Assembly (NCBI GenBank): GCA_016714125.1 | Contig: JADJNX010000002.1 | Coordinates: 248,001-312,000 of the forward strand | Source of the DNA: Ignavibacteriales bacterium | Lineage (GTDB): Bacteria; Bacteroidota; Ignavibacteria; Ignavibacteriales; Ignavibacteriaceae | DNA: 64,000 nt | Direction: 5' to 3' | Shown here: in pieces, positions 39,105 through 49,429 of the stretch | Layout of the letters: each line of letters opens with the position of its first letter | Position numbering within the stretch: the stretch's first letter is position 1 | Notes under the pieces: generated by a model | The model's input: only the letters and a program-made list of their open reading frames with translations | The model's database searches: none | Told to the model about the DNA's origin: nothing | Made by a program: the position numbers and the translations under genes

Positions 39105-39488
39105 ATGCCCTTAATGGATGATTCAGAGTTGCTTAAACTGGAGATATCTGAAAACGAAAATCCTTTTTTTGGATTAGCCGGAGATATTATGGCTTCACCC
39201 GGGAAAGGAAACCCTGACGATGATCTCAGTGATGAGGACTTTGATGAAGAGGATTTTGATGACGAAGACCTCGATGATGATGTTGATAGTGAAGATGACG
39301 ATCTGACCAAAGATTTTGACGAGACCGACCTTGAAGAGTATCTCGAAGATTTTGAGGATAATGATCTGTTTGAAGAGGACGATTATGATCTGGACGATGA
39401 TGAAGATGATTTTGACGATGACGATTTTGATGATGATTTTGGGGATGGAACCACAGACCCAAAGATTGATGACGACGACGATCTTTAA
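39105..39488 (+). CDS. Extremely acidic Asp/Glu-rich small protein
   Basis: The 127-residue protein begins with an ordinary 40-residue segment (MPLMDDSELLKLEISENENPFFGLAG) and continues as an almost pure Asp/Glu tract with periodic Phe and Leu (DEDFDEEDFDDEDLDDD, later DDDEDDFDDDDFDDDFGDG). No domain is recognised. The ribosome site AAGGAG and the terminator at 39531 frame it as a real single gene. Such polyanionic tails occur in DNA mimics, calcium-binding or nucleic-acid chaperone-like proteins; which applies here is unknown. The antisense frame of 78 codons is a shadow. Confidence 0.7.
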   Translation: MPLMDDSELLKLEISENENPFFGLAGDIMASPGKGNPDDDLSDEDFDEEDFDDEDLDDDVDSEDDDLTKDFDETDLEEYLEDFEDNDLFEEDDYDLDDDEDDFDDDDFDDDFGDGTTDPKIDDDDDL

Positions 39489-39530
39489 TTATTAATTCGC
39501 CAAAAAATATAATATAAAAATTTATAAACG

Positions 39531-39560
39531 GGGACTGTCTGAAAACAGACAGCCCGTTTT
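39531..39560 (+). terminator. Terminator between the acidic protein and hldD
   Basis: GGG-CTGTCTG/CAGACAG-CCC hairpin with a loop of about four bases, followed by GTTTT. It probably acts for the plus-strand gene ending at 39488. Confidence 0.7.
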
Positions 39561-39582
39561 AGAATTTCAGGGTTCTTCTTTT

Positions 39583-40020
39583 CTACTCTCCCAAATACTT
39601 CCCGGGGAGCAGGTAGTTTTTCACATAATCACTTACCCCCCTCTTCAAGAGTAAACAGACTTTCAGAATACCCGGCATTTCTTAGCTTTTTCAGATCTGC
39701 CTCTGTAAAATATTGATATTTGGGTGATAGATGCTCGGGCATATCGATATACTCAATCTTTGAATCCATTTCAAGGGCATCAAAAATTGAGTACACAAGA
39801 TCGTTCCAGGTTCTGGCTTTCCCCTGCCCCAAATTGAATAAACCATTGATGTCTCTATTCCTTGCGAGAAACAGAGTCATTTTTACCGCATCTTTTACAT
39901 AAACAAAATCCCTCATCTGCTCACCATCTTTATAATCAGGATGAAGAGATTTGAAGAGGGTTACTCTGCCGGTAGATTGTATCTGTCCATAAGCTTTATG
40001 AACAACACTCCGCATGTCCC
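39583..40020 (-). CDS. hldD: ADP-glycero-manno-heptose 6-epimerase HldD, C-terminal fragment
   Basis: It continues from the N-terminal fragment with GDMRSVVHKAYGQIQSTGRVTLFKSLHPDYKDGEQMRDFVYVKDAVKM, the typical substrate-binding part of HldD, then the NLGQGKARTWNDLV stretch. A second indel in the C6 run at about 39637-39643 cuts the given frame to ...EEGGK; the intact end would be EEGVSDYVKNYLLPGKYLGE with stop at 39583-39585. Confidence 0.85.
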
Positions 40021-40559
40021 CCCTTGTGTGCTTCATTTGGACCATAAACATTAAAATATTTTACTCCGGCGATCGATTTTAATGCCCCGGTAAGATAAGC
40101 CCACTGATCCATCATGTTTTTTGAATAACCGTACATATTGAGTGGTTTTATATTCAGACAGTTATCATCGGTGTCTTCAAATCCAAGTGAGCCATCTCCA
40201 TAAGTTGCAGCCGACGATGCATAAACGAACCTTATCCCCTTAACGAGAGAATAATCGGCAAGTAATTTTGTATATCGATAGTTGTTTTCAACAAGATGAT
40301 CGGCATCCTTTTCAGTAGTCGATGAGTTTGCTCCCATGTGTATAATGAAAGGAACTTCACCAAAATTAGTCCCCATCTCAATTAATGAGAGAAATTCTTT
40401 TTTATCGATAAAGTCGATATACTTTAAATTTACGAGGTTTTTCCACTTTTCATCACTGCCAAGAGAGTCAACCAGGATAATATCATTTATTCCTTCTTGA
40501 TTCAATTGCCAGACAATTGCACTGCCAATGAATCCCGCCGCTCCTGTAATAATAATCAT
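40020..40559 (-). CDS. hldD: ADP-glycero-manno-heptose 6-epimerase HldD, N-terminal fragment
   Basis: It makes ADP-L-glycero-D-manno-heptose for the lipopolysaccharide inner core. The NAD site ITGAAGFIGSAIVWQL, the SSAATYGDG stretch with the catalytic Ser/Thr, and the YGYSKN (YxxxK) motif of extended SDR enzymes are present. Reading breaks in the C5-6 run near 40017-40022, where the correct text is GPNEAHKGDMRSVVHKAYG. Its presence implies a heptose-containing LPS core. Confidence 0.88.
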
Positions 40560-40574
40560 CGGATTCCTATTATC

Positions 40575-40606
40575 TTTGTTATTTGTAATTAGAAGATTTA
40601 AATTTG
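40575..40606 (+). promoter_or_regulatory. Bacteroidota-type promoter of metH
   Basis: TTTG (40575-40578), then 20 bases, then TAAATTTG (40599-40606): an exact match to the TTTG-N19-21-TAnnTTTG promoter. The ATG follows at 40675. The gap to hldD is only 115 bases, with no room for a standard cobalamin riboswitch. Confidence 0.6.
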
Positions 40607-40674
40607 TAAATGTATTTAAACGAATTGATTAAAAAAAATCAAATACTTGACACAAGTCCACAAAAATAGAACAA

Positions 40675-41301
40675 ATGAACGACACTAAAACTATACTTGA
40701 AAATCTCCTTCGTGAAAGGATACTCGTCCTTGATGGAGCCATGGGCACCATGGTTCAGCGCTTTAACCTTACGGAAGAGGACTTCCGGGGAGAAAAATTC
40801 AAAGACTACCCTTCTGACCTGAAGGGGAATAACGATCTGCTCTCGGTTACCAAACCTGAAGTGATAAAAGAAATTCACAGACAGTATTTACAGGCCGGTG
40901 CTGATATTATCGAAACCAACACTTTCAGTGGCACATATCTTGCACAAGCAGATTACCATCTCGAAAGTGAAGTTTATAACATTAACTATCAGTCAGCATT
41001 AATTGCAAAAGAAGTAACTGCAGAGTTTAACATCCCGGGGAATAAAAAACCAAGATTTGTTGCAGGTGCTTTGGGACCAACAAACAAGTCACTCTCCCTT
41101 TCTCCCGATGTAAATGATCCCGGTTACCGTGCAGTTACTTTCCAGGAAGTTGCCAACGCCTACGCAGAACAATTGAGGGGTCTGATCGATGGTGGAGTGG
41201 ATATCATCCTCATCGAAACAATTTTTGATACTCTAAATTCCAAGGCAGCGATCTTTGCAGTCGAGGAAGTATTTACTGAGAAGAATGTATCACTCCCGTG
41301 A
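40675..41301 (+). CDS. metH: Cobalamin-dependent methionine synthase MetH, N-terminal fragment
   Basis: MetH moves a methyl group from 5-methyltetrahydrofolate to homocysteine through cobalamin. This fragment is the first half of the homocysteine-binding barrel: RILVLDGAMGTMVQRFNLTEEDFRG, ETNTFSGTYLAQADY, GALGPTNKSLSLSPDV and ILIETIFDTLNSKAAIFA. The frame ends in NVSLP because one C is missing near 41292; the correct text is SLPVMISGTIVDLSGRNLSGQ. Confidence 0.95.
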   Translation: MNDTKTILENLLRERILVLDGAMGTMVQRFNLTEEDFRGEKFKDYPSDLKGNNDLLSVTKPEVIKEIHRQYLQAGADIIETNTFSGTYLAQADYHLESEVYNINYQSALIAKEVTAEFNIPGNKKPRFVAGALGPTNKSLSLSPDVNDPGYRAVTFQEVANAYAEQLRGLIDGGVDIILIETIFDTLNSKAAIFAVEEVFTEKNVSLP

Positions 41302-44300
41302 TGATCTCAGGTACCATAGTTGACCTTAGTGGAAGAAACCTTTCGGGACAAACAGCAGAGGCATTTTTAATTTCGATAAGCCATTGCAGAAATCTTGTGA
41401 GTGTGGGCTTAAACTGTGCTCTCGGGGCAACTCAAATGAGACCATTCCTGAAAGAGATTGCTGATAAATGTCCATATTTCGTTAGTGTTTATCCAAATGC
41501 GGGGCTTCCAAATGAATTTGGAGGTTATGATGAAACTCCCGATTCGATGGCAGAAGTATTAAAAGAATTTGCATCTGAAAATATGTTCAATGTTGTGGGT
41601 GGCTGTTGTGGAACGACCCCCGATCATATTAAAATTATTTCAGAAATGGTGGCAACTGTTGAACCACGGGTAAGACCGGACCTTCCAAACTATTTAAGAA
41701 TAAGTGGTTTTGAACCACTCGTAATTCATCCTCAAACAAATTTTGTGAATATTGGTGAGAGAACAAATGTTGCCGGTTCAAGAAAGTTTGCAAAACTTAT
41801 CCTTGCCGGTAATTATGAAGAAGCACTCTCCATAGCACGAGACCAGGTGGAAGGTGGCGCTCAGGTTCTTGATGTAAACATGGATGAGGGGATGCTCGAT
41901 TCAGAAGCAGCCATGACAAAATTCCTGAACCTAATGGGGTCTGAACCCGATATTGCCAAACTCCCGGTAATGATCGATTCATCAAAATGGAGCGTTCTCG
42001 AAGCAGGCCTCAGATGCCTTCAGGGGAAATCGATAGTTAACTCTATCAGCCTTAAAGAAGGTGAAGATGTTTTCAGAGAGCATGCAAAAAAAGTTATGCA
42101 ATATGGCGCTGCTGTAATTGTGATGGCTTTTGACGAGAATGGGCAGGCAGATACATTTGAACGAAAAATTGAGATCTGTTCCCGTGCTTACAAAATATTG
42201 ACTGAAGAGTTGGGATTCCCTGCTGAGGATATCATATTCGATCCAAATATAGTTACTGTCGCAACAGGAATGGATGAACACAACAATTACTGTGTTGACT
42301 ATCTTGAAGCCACTCGCTGGATAAAAGAAAATCTGCCCTATGCTAAAATCAGCGGCGGAGTTTCAAATGTTTCGTTCTCCTTCCGCGGAAATGATGTTGT
42401 AAGAGAGGCGATGCATTCGGCATTTTTATACCATGCGATAAAAGCAGGTATGGATATGGGAATTGTTAATGCAGGACAGCTCGAAGTTTATGAAGAGATC
42501 GACAAAGAATTGTTGGTACTTGTTGAAGATGTGCTCTTAAACAGAAGAAATGATGCAACCGAACGCTTGATCAATTTTGCCGAACATGTAAAAAGCAAAG
42601 ATAAAGCGGAAGTTAAAACTGAAAGCTGGAGAGAGACTTCTGTTGAAGAAAGACTTAAATATGCTCTCTTAAAAGGTATCGTTGATTATATCGATCAGGA
42701 TACCGAAGAAGCACGATTAAAATATGCAGCGCCGATCAGTGTAATTGAGGGTCCGTTAATGGATGGAATGAATCTTGTGGGTGACCTCTTTGGTGCCGGA
42801 AAGATGTTCCTGCCTCAGGTTGTTAAGTCAGCGCGTGTGATGAAAAAATCAGTCGCTATCTTAATCCCCTATATCGAAGCTGAAAAGTTGAAAAACCCCG
42901 GTTCTCAACAGAGTGCAGGTAAAATTTTGATGGCAACCGTTAAAGGTGATGTTCACGATATCGGAAAAAATATTGTTGGTGTGGTTCTTGGCTGTAATAA
43001 TTTTGAAGTGATTGATCTTGGGGTGATGTGCTCTGCCGAAAAGATTCTTGATACTGCAATCAAAGAAAATGTTGATATTATTGGATTGAGTGGACTTATT
43101 ACTCCGTCGCTGGATGAAATGGTGAGTGTTGCCAAAGAGATGGAAAGAAGAAAAATGACAATCCCTCTCCTGATTGGTGGTGCCACTACTTCACGAGTTC
43201 ACACAGCAGTTAAAATTGCTCAAAATTATTCTGCTCCCGTGGTTCATGTGCTTGATGCTTCAAGAAGTGTCCCGGTTGCAGCAAAATTGATCAACCGCGA
43301 AACTGCTCCTGTTTTTGCCGCTGAGATTAAAGCTGAATATGATAAAGTCCGCGAAGATCACAGGAAAAAACAGAGTGTTAAAGATTTTGTAACTCTGCAG
43401 CAGGCTCGTAAAAACAGATTTAATCCCGGTTGGGAAAACTATACTCCACCAGTTCCAAATAAAACCGGAGTTTTTGAGTACAATTCAGTACCACTTGAGA
43501 ATCTGGTTGGTTACATCGATTGGACTCCATTTTTCCAGGCTTGGGAGTTGAAGGGTAAATATCCTGAGATTTTTGAGACAGCAAAATATGGCTCTGAAGC
43601 GAAAAAACTTTTTGAAGATGCAAATTCGATCCTCAAAAAGATGGTTGATGAGAAATTGATAAAAGCGAATGGCATTGTTGGCATTTTCCCTGCTAATAGT
43701 GTAAACTATGATGATGTTGAATTGTATGTTGATGAGGAGAGACGTGGTCTGCTTACAGAGTTACACTTCCTCAGGCAGCAGGCTATCAAAGCATCAGGAT
43801 TGCCAAATCATTGCCTTGCAGATTTTATCGCTCCTAAAGAGTCGGGTAAAAAAGATTATATCGGACTTTTTGCAGTAACCGCCGGTATTGGTGTTGATGA
43901 TCTCGTAAAACATTACGAAGGTGACAACGATGATTATTCAGCAATTATGGTTAAGGCTCTTGCCGACAGGCTGGCGGAAGCATTTGCTGAATATTTACAT
44001 AAAGAGGTGAGAATAAATCTCTGGGGTTATGCAGCAGATGAGAAATTATCGAACGATGACCTCATAGGTGAAAATTACACCGGAATTCGTCCTGCACCGG
44101 GTTATCCTGCATGTCCGGATCATTCTGAAAAGATTACTCTTTTTGATTTGATGAAAGTGACTGAAAAAACCGGAATCACTCTTACTGAAAATCTTGCGAT
44201 GTATCCAACTGCTGCGGTATGTGGGATTTACTTCTCACATCCTGATTCAAAGTATTTCACAACCGGAAAACTGAATAAGGATCAGGTGCTCGACTACCAC

Positions 44301-44375
44301 AGAAGAAAAGGGATGAGCCTCGATGAAATCGAGAGATGGCTCCGTCCTGTGTTAAATTATGATGAGGGCGATTAG
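41293..44375 (+). CDS. metH: Cobalamin-dependent methionine synthase MetH, remaining domains
   Basis: This holds the rest of the homocysteine domain with the zinc cysteines (GLNCALGA and VGGCCGTTPDHI), the folate domain (NFVNIGERTNVAGSRKFAKLI), the four-helix cap, the B12 domain with the His ligand in GDVHDIGKNIVGVVL, and the SAM-dependent reactivation domain (RPAPGYPACPDH, MYPTAAVCGIYFSHP). With the first fragment it is about 1,230 residues, full length. All catalytic landmarks are present, so the break is probably a read error. Confidence 0.96.
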
Positions 44376-44395
44376 GAGAACTTTAGAACGAGAGA

Positions 44396-44456
44396 ACTTG
44401 AGTACCTGAGTACTTGAGTTCTCCGCTAATTTCTCACTCCGTGACTCTGTGACTTC
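44396..44456. repeat. Word-like intergenic repeats between convergent genes
   Basis: ACTTGAGTACCTGAGTACTTGAG (44396-44420 region) repeats the units at 126-150; CTCCGTGACTCTGTGACTTC resembles 60673-60700. No terminator hairpin is clear. Confidence 0.45.
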
Positions 44457-45644
44457 TCAATTAACCGTAATCATCATTAACGAAATATCGTCAGCTTCAG
44501 GATTATTGTCTGAATAAGCTCTCATGTTGGTGCGGATGGTCTCGTTTAGTGACTCTTTATCCAAATGTTTATATTGTTCCAACCATTCAACCATCATTTC
44601 AGTAACCTTACCATCCCCGATATCAAAACATTCACAAAAACCGTCTGAATATACATAAACAATATCACCGGGCTCCAGTTTTACAACAGCTTTTTCATAT
44701 TCTGAATGGTCAAACATTCCGATCGGGATACTGCTAAGATCAACAACAGTAGGCGGTTTATCTTTGTGAACAATGATCACCGGGGGGTGCCCTCCCAAAC
44801 TGAATTCCATCTCTCTTGTGGCTTTGTTGTACTTCCCATAAACCATGGTGAAATACTGCATCACTTCGAGTCCCATTTCGAAGAGTTTATTCAGTTCCGT
44901 AAGGACCCTGTCGGGTGGAGTGTTTATGAACGCTCCGTCCTCTTCCGAAAAAATCTTCACAAGTCCGCGGGATTCGCCTTGTTCAACACTTAAAAACTTG
45001 CTTAAAGTGAATGACAACATTGCTGAGGAAACACCATGCCCTGAAACATCAAGCAGATAAAACCCTGTGTTCTCATCATCAAGTTCAAAATAATTAAAAA
45101 TATCACCGGCAACAAAAAGTGAGGGCATGAAAATAGACTCAAAACAAAGATCGTCTATCCGTTGAAATGGTTGTGGTAAAAGACTTTTTTGCAAATCTGC
45201 GGCAGCGTTTAAGTCTTTTTCAAGTCGGTCATTATAGGTTTTTAATTTGTGATTTTTTTCTTCGAGATCGTTCTGCAGCCGGATTATTCTTTCACCGGCT
45301 CTAATTCTTACATTCAACTCCTGGTTGTTAAATGGTTTGGAAATAAAGTCATCAGCGCCGGCTTCCATCCCTTCCACGAGTTCCTGTTTTTCATTTTTTG
45401 CAGTGAGTAGAATAATATAAATATACCTGTTGAGATCAGTTTCTCTTATTTTTTTGCAGAGTTCAATACCACTAAGGTTGGGCATTTCCCAGTCTGTGAT
45501 CACAAGGGAGATATTGGAATTTACGAGGGCCTCCCATGCCAGGGCGCCATCTTCGGTGGTTATTACTTCGTGTCCAAGTTTTTTTATGATGGATTTTAGA
45601 AGTAGTCTGGTTTCAAGCAGATCATCTGCAACCAAAATTTCCAT
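44457..45644 (-). CDS. Response regulator with PP2C-type (SpoIIE/RsbU) phosphatase output
   Basis: The 395-residue protein has a receiver domain at 1-118 (acidic DD near the start, phospho-acceptor in LVITDWEMPNLSG, Lys in DFISKPF), a coiled coil at about 125-160 (LEEKNHKLKTYNDRLEKDL), and a PP2C-like domain with GDIFNYFELDD, DVSGHGVSSAML and YSDGFCECFD metal ligands. This is the layout of RsbU-type regulators that dephosphorylate anti-sigma antagonists. It follows the hybrid kinase gene by 35 bases on the same strand, so that kinase is the likely partner. Confidence 0.92.
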   Translation of the reverse strand: MEILVADDLLETRLLLKSIIKKLGHEVITTEDGALAWEALVNSNISLVITDWEMPNLSGIELCKKIRETDLNRYIYIILLTAKNEKQELVEGMEAGADDFISKPFNNQELNVRIRAGERIIRLQNDLEEKNHKLKTYNDRLEKDLNAAADLQKSLLPQPFQRIDDLCFESIFMPSLFVAGDIFNYFELDDENTGFYLLDVSGHGVSSAMLSFTLSKFLSVEQGESRGLVKIFSEEDGAFINTPPDRVLTELNKLFEMGLEVMQYFTMVYGKYNKATREMEFSLGGHPPVIIVHKDKPPTVVDLSSIPIGMFDHSEYEKAVVKLEPGDIVYVYSDGFCECFDIGDGKVTEMMVEWLEQYKHLDKESLNETIRTNMRAYSDNNPEADDISLMMITVN

Positions 45645-45679
45645 ATATTAACTCCTCAAAAGGCTAAAAAAATAGTAAA

Positions 45680-47730
45680 TTATTTCCCGGATTGACTTTT
45701 CTTAATCTCTTTCATGGCTTCATTTGAATAGAAATCAAGTGAGTCGAGTAATACCGGAATCTTCCCTTCAGGGTCGTTGACTTGTGCAAGTTTTTCAATT
45801 TGAGGAATAACTCCATCAAGCTCTTTTATTCCCATATAAGAAAGAGAGGGCTTAAACTTGTGTGCAACTTTCTTGAACTCCTCCCAATCCTTGGAATTAT
45901 AAAGTGATCTTAGATTCTCTAAAACTTCCGGTGTTTTTTCTGCAAATAAATTCATCATTTCATTTATAATGTCTTCGTCACTACCCGTCAGTTCGTTTAA
46001 GTAGTCAAGACGAATATATTTAAATTTTGCATCCTCATGCACAGAAACCTCATTCGTTTTTTCGGTTAACACATTTTTCTCTGTTGTTATAACATCTCTC
46101 CCCACAAGATTAAAAATCTTTTTTTGAAGTTCCACGGGTTTAACCGGTTTGCTGATATAGTCATTCATTCCGCTTGTGTAAACTCTGTCTTTTGACTCTA
46201 TCATTGCTGATGCTGTAAAAGCGAGAATTGGTATATCCTTTTTGGGGAATGGGAAATCAAGTCTGATGGCTTCGGATGTTTCAAATCCATTCATAACAGG
46301 CATCGACAAATCCATCAAAATTATGTCAAAATCTTCATTTTTATACAACACAATTGCCAGTTTACCGTTGGCTGCGACCATGTAAGTGCAGGTCGCCACC
46401 AGTTGATTCATCTCATTGTCCTCAACAACAAGCACTCTCAAACCGGTTAAGTCTTTATGCGAATGGGTAGCCTCCTCCAAAATATCGCTCCCCAAAATGA
46501 GGTCATCTCTGTTGGATACTCTAAACGGCATTTGCACAACAAATTCAGAACCAGCTCCCTCTGTGCTTGTTACAAAAATCTGCCCACCCTGTTTTTCAAC
46601 GAGTGATCGGACAATTGCAAGCCCAAGACCGGTGCCCATTTTGGCGCGTCTGTCCCTGCTTTTTACCTGTTCGAAAGAATCAAATATTTTATTCAGGTAT
46701 TGTTTTGGAATTCCTATTCCGGTATCGGTTACTTTTATCTCAAGTCTAATCTCTTCAATGTCCTCTGAAAGAACATCAACACTTACAGAAACTCCTCCTT
46801 GCTCGGTAAATTTAACAGAATTAGACACCAGATTTAAGAGAATTTGACCAAACCTGACTTGGTCGCCTCTCACCCAAAACGGAACATTATCGGCAATTGT
46901 CGCCCCTACTTTAATCCCTTTTTCATCTGCAGAATATCTTACTGACTCAATCACATGATTTACAGACTCCAGGAGTGAAAAATCATCAATTATAAACTCC
47001 AACTTGTTGGCTTCAATTTTTGAAAAGTCCAGAATATCATTGATAATTACCAGCAAATTATCGGTTGAATACTTGATTGCCTTAAGGAATTGCACCTGTT
47101 CTTCTGAAGGATTCAGTTCGAGAAGCAAGTGAGTAAATCCAAGGACGGCATTCATCGGAGTTCTTATTTCATGACTTATATGTGCCAGAAATTGTTCCTT
47201 GGCCTTTGTAGATTCTATCGCAATATTCCTGGCGACTTCAAGCTCCTTGAGTCTTTTTCTTCTCTCAGTTATGTCGCTCAGGGCTACTGTATAATAAACC
47301 TCCTCGTTAAATTCCATCCGCGAGACATTAATCTCCACGGGAAATGTTGATCCGTCTCTTCTGACACCCGTGAGTTCAACACTTTGACCCATTATTTCTT
47401 TATACATCGAGTCAACATCACCAGTCCAGGTGGCGAGATCAAACATCCCCTCTTTAAAGAGTAACTGAAAATCTTCATGGATGAGAGCCTCTTTGGAATA
47501 ACCCCAAATTCGCCTGACTTCTTCATTAATTAACATAATTCTGCTGTGACTGTCAAGTAGAATTATTCCATCAGCAATGGTTTCAAGAACAGTCTGGAAA
47601 AGACGCCTTGATCGTTCAAGTGAGTCAGTAGCAGCTCTGAGGTCTGTAATATCGAGCCCATAACCGATAAGGTAATCAACTTCTCCCTCACTGTTCAAAA
47701 TTGGATTGATTACTCTCAGGACTTTTTTCT
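45680..47730 (-). CDS. Hybrid histidine kinase, C-terminal part (PAS, HisKA, HATPase, REC, HPt)
   Basis: Domains in order: a PAS domain (SRRLFQTVLETIADGIILLD), HisKA with FLAHISHEIRTPMNAVLGF, the ATPase with LLNLVSNSVKFTEQGG, DTGIGIP and GTGLGLAIV, a receiver domain with DIILMDLSMPVMNG and ISKPVKP, and an HPt domain with His in VAHKFKPSLSYMG. The receiver's first helix is short: NQLVATCTYMVAANGK has about seven residues fewer than usual between NQLVA and ANGK. The sequence joins the N-terminal fragment through a frameshift near 47730 (GSKESRKKVLRVINPILNSEGE). Confidence 0.9.
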
Positions 47731-49284
47731 ACTCTCTTTTGAGCCGATTTCCTCTTCAAATTGGAGAGTTTTCCTTGTTTTGATTACTTCCATAAGAGTT
47801 TCTTCCCTCTTATTGGCTGAAGCCTGGTCATATCCTCTGTAGGCAAAATATTCAGAGTCGGTCTTTCCAATTATATACTTACGAAGTTCGTCGTTCCTGA
47901 GACTCTCAGGATTGATGAATATATAACGCAGATGCCTGTCGAAAACTGCTATCTGACCCGGAAGGTCATTTAGAATTTTTTCATAAAATTGTTTTAACCT
48001 GTCAATTTCCGCATTCAAACTTTTTGATTCAGTTATGTCTCTCGCAACTGCATGAAGCCCTAATAGCTTTCCTGCTGAAATATTCAATCTGACATTCTGC
48101 CCTACCCATAAAGTATTACCATTTTTGGTTGTCATACGAAATTCCAGATAGGTATTTTCTATTTGCCCGGAAATCTGTTGCAGATAATGCTCTCTTACTT
48201 TCGCCTTGTCCTCAGGATGAACAAGTTGAAGGTAGTTCATTTTCATGAGTTCTTCAAGTGAATACCCGCTAAGCTGTTCCCCCTTTGGGTTCACAAATGT
48301 AAAATCACCTTTTATGGTAGCACTGTAAATAATATCACTTGCATTTTCAATAATTTGACGGTATTTAAACTCACTCTCCCGTAATTGTCTGTCTGCAGCT
48401 TTTCTGGCAGTGATGTCACGGTAAGCCCAGAGGTGACCTTTATAAATTGATTGAACAAAAATTGGAATATAATCTCTCTCGAACAATCTGCCGTCTTTAA
48501 GAAGCAATTCCTCGTTCTTAACCAGTTTCCTCTCAACCAACAAACTTTCTATCCCGGTTACAAACTTTTCAGGGTCACAGAAAAGGTTCTTGGACTCCTC
48601 TGCTGAATTACTGCAATCCGCTCCGATGAGCATAGCTGGCTCAACAGGGATCGAAAAAAGTTCGCAAAACATTGTGTTAATTGCAATAATTTTTCGTTCC
48701 TCATTTTCGACAAGTACCCCGGCATTAAGGTTCATGAGAAGTGCTTCAAGAGTTGAGGAATATTCCTTAATCCTCGAAGCTGTTGCTTTTTCTTTTATGT
48801 TCTGAGTAATTCGATTACAATTTAGCGCCATTATCCTTGTGAGAAAGGACGTAAGCAATCTGAATTCCTGATTATAAAAATTGGGATGTTCGCTTACATA
48901 TCCAACACATCCATAACACTCATCCTGGTGAACTAATGGATAATAAACCCGCGAGTTTACCTTAAATGACCTCTCACTTGAAACCGCAATTTCACTTTCG
49001 CCTGAATTGTCATTTACGATAAGTTCTTTACGGTTTTTATTCACCCAACCCGGATGTCGATCCCATGCAGTTTTTTCTGCCTCCAATCTCTCAGATTCTG
49101 TGAACCCCTTGGCATGGAGAAGTCGTAGTGAATTTGTATAAGGATCGATCAGATAGAGACCTGTTCTCTCTATATTCCCGTAGTCTTCTACAAAGACATC
49201 AAATGCTGAAGCAAATTCTTCAATCGTTGTAGCTGTAGAGAATAATACGGTTACTTCTTCGAGGAGTCTTATTTTTGTATCCAT
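47716..49284 (-). CDS. Hybrid histidine kinase, N-terminal part (GAF and PAS sensors)
   Basis: This is the sensory half of the kinase. Residues 1-160 form a GAF-like domain (RLLEEVTVLFSTATTIEEFAS to LLTSFLTRI). Two or three PAS domains follow: TLEALLMNLNAGVLVENEERK, KYRQIIENASDIIYSATIKGD with VARDITESK, and a third from KILNDLPGQIAVFDRH. No transmembrane helix is seen, so sensing is cytosolic. The whole kinase has about 1,200 residues. The substrate signal is unknown. Confidence 0.88.
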   Translation of the reverse strand: MDTKIRLLEEVTVLFSTATTIEEFASAFDVFVEDYGNIERTGLYLIDPYTNSLRLLHAKGFTESERLEAEKTAWDRHPGWVNKNRKELIVNDNSGESEIAVSSERSFKVNSRVYYPLVHQDECYGCVGYVSEHPNFYNQEFRLLTSFLTRIMALNCNRITQNIKEKATASRIKEYSSTLEALLMNLNAGVLVENEERKIIAINTMFCELFSIPVEPAMLIGADCSNSAEESKNLFCDPEKFVTGIESLLVERKLVKNEELLLKDGRLFERDYIPIFVQSIYKGHLWAYRDITARKAADRQLRESEFKYRQIIENASDIIYSATIKGDFTFVNPKGEQLSGYSLEELMKMNYLQLVHPEDKAKVREHYLQQISGQIENTYLEFRMTTKNGNTLWVGQNVRLNISAGKLLGLHAVARDITESKSLNAEIDRLKQFYEKILNDLPGQIAVFDRHLRYIFINPESLRNDELRKYIIGKTDSEYFAYRGYDQASANKREETLMEVIKTRKTLQFEEEIGSKESRKKS

Positions 49285-49429
49285 TTTGTGCCGGAAGTTT
49301 CGGATTAGATTTTTAAAGATTATTCAATTCCACCCCTAAAATATGTAAAATGGCTTAAAAAGTTGCCGATCTAATCAATAAATTATTTATTTTTACAAAA
49401 AAACTTATCAAAATTCGACTAATATCACA

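Noticed and set aside
39226..39462. His/Gln-rich antisense frame opposite the acidic protein
   Set aside because: GAT/GAC repeats read backwards give His- and Asn-rich text; it is a shadow of the Asp tract.
40560..40674. Cobalamin riboswitch before metH
   Set aside because: The gap is only 115 bases, lacks a B12-box-like core and contains an ordinary promoter.
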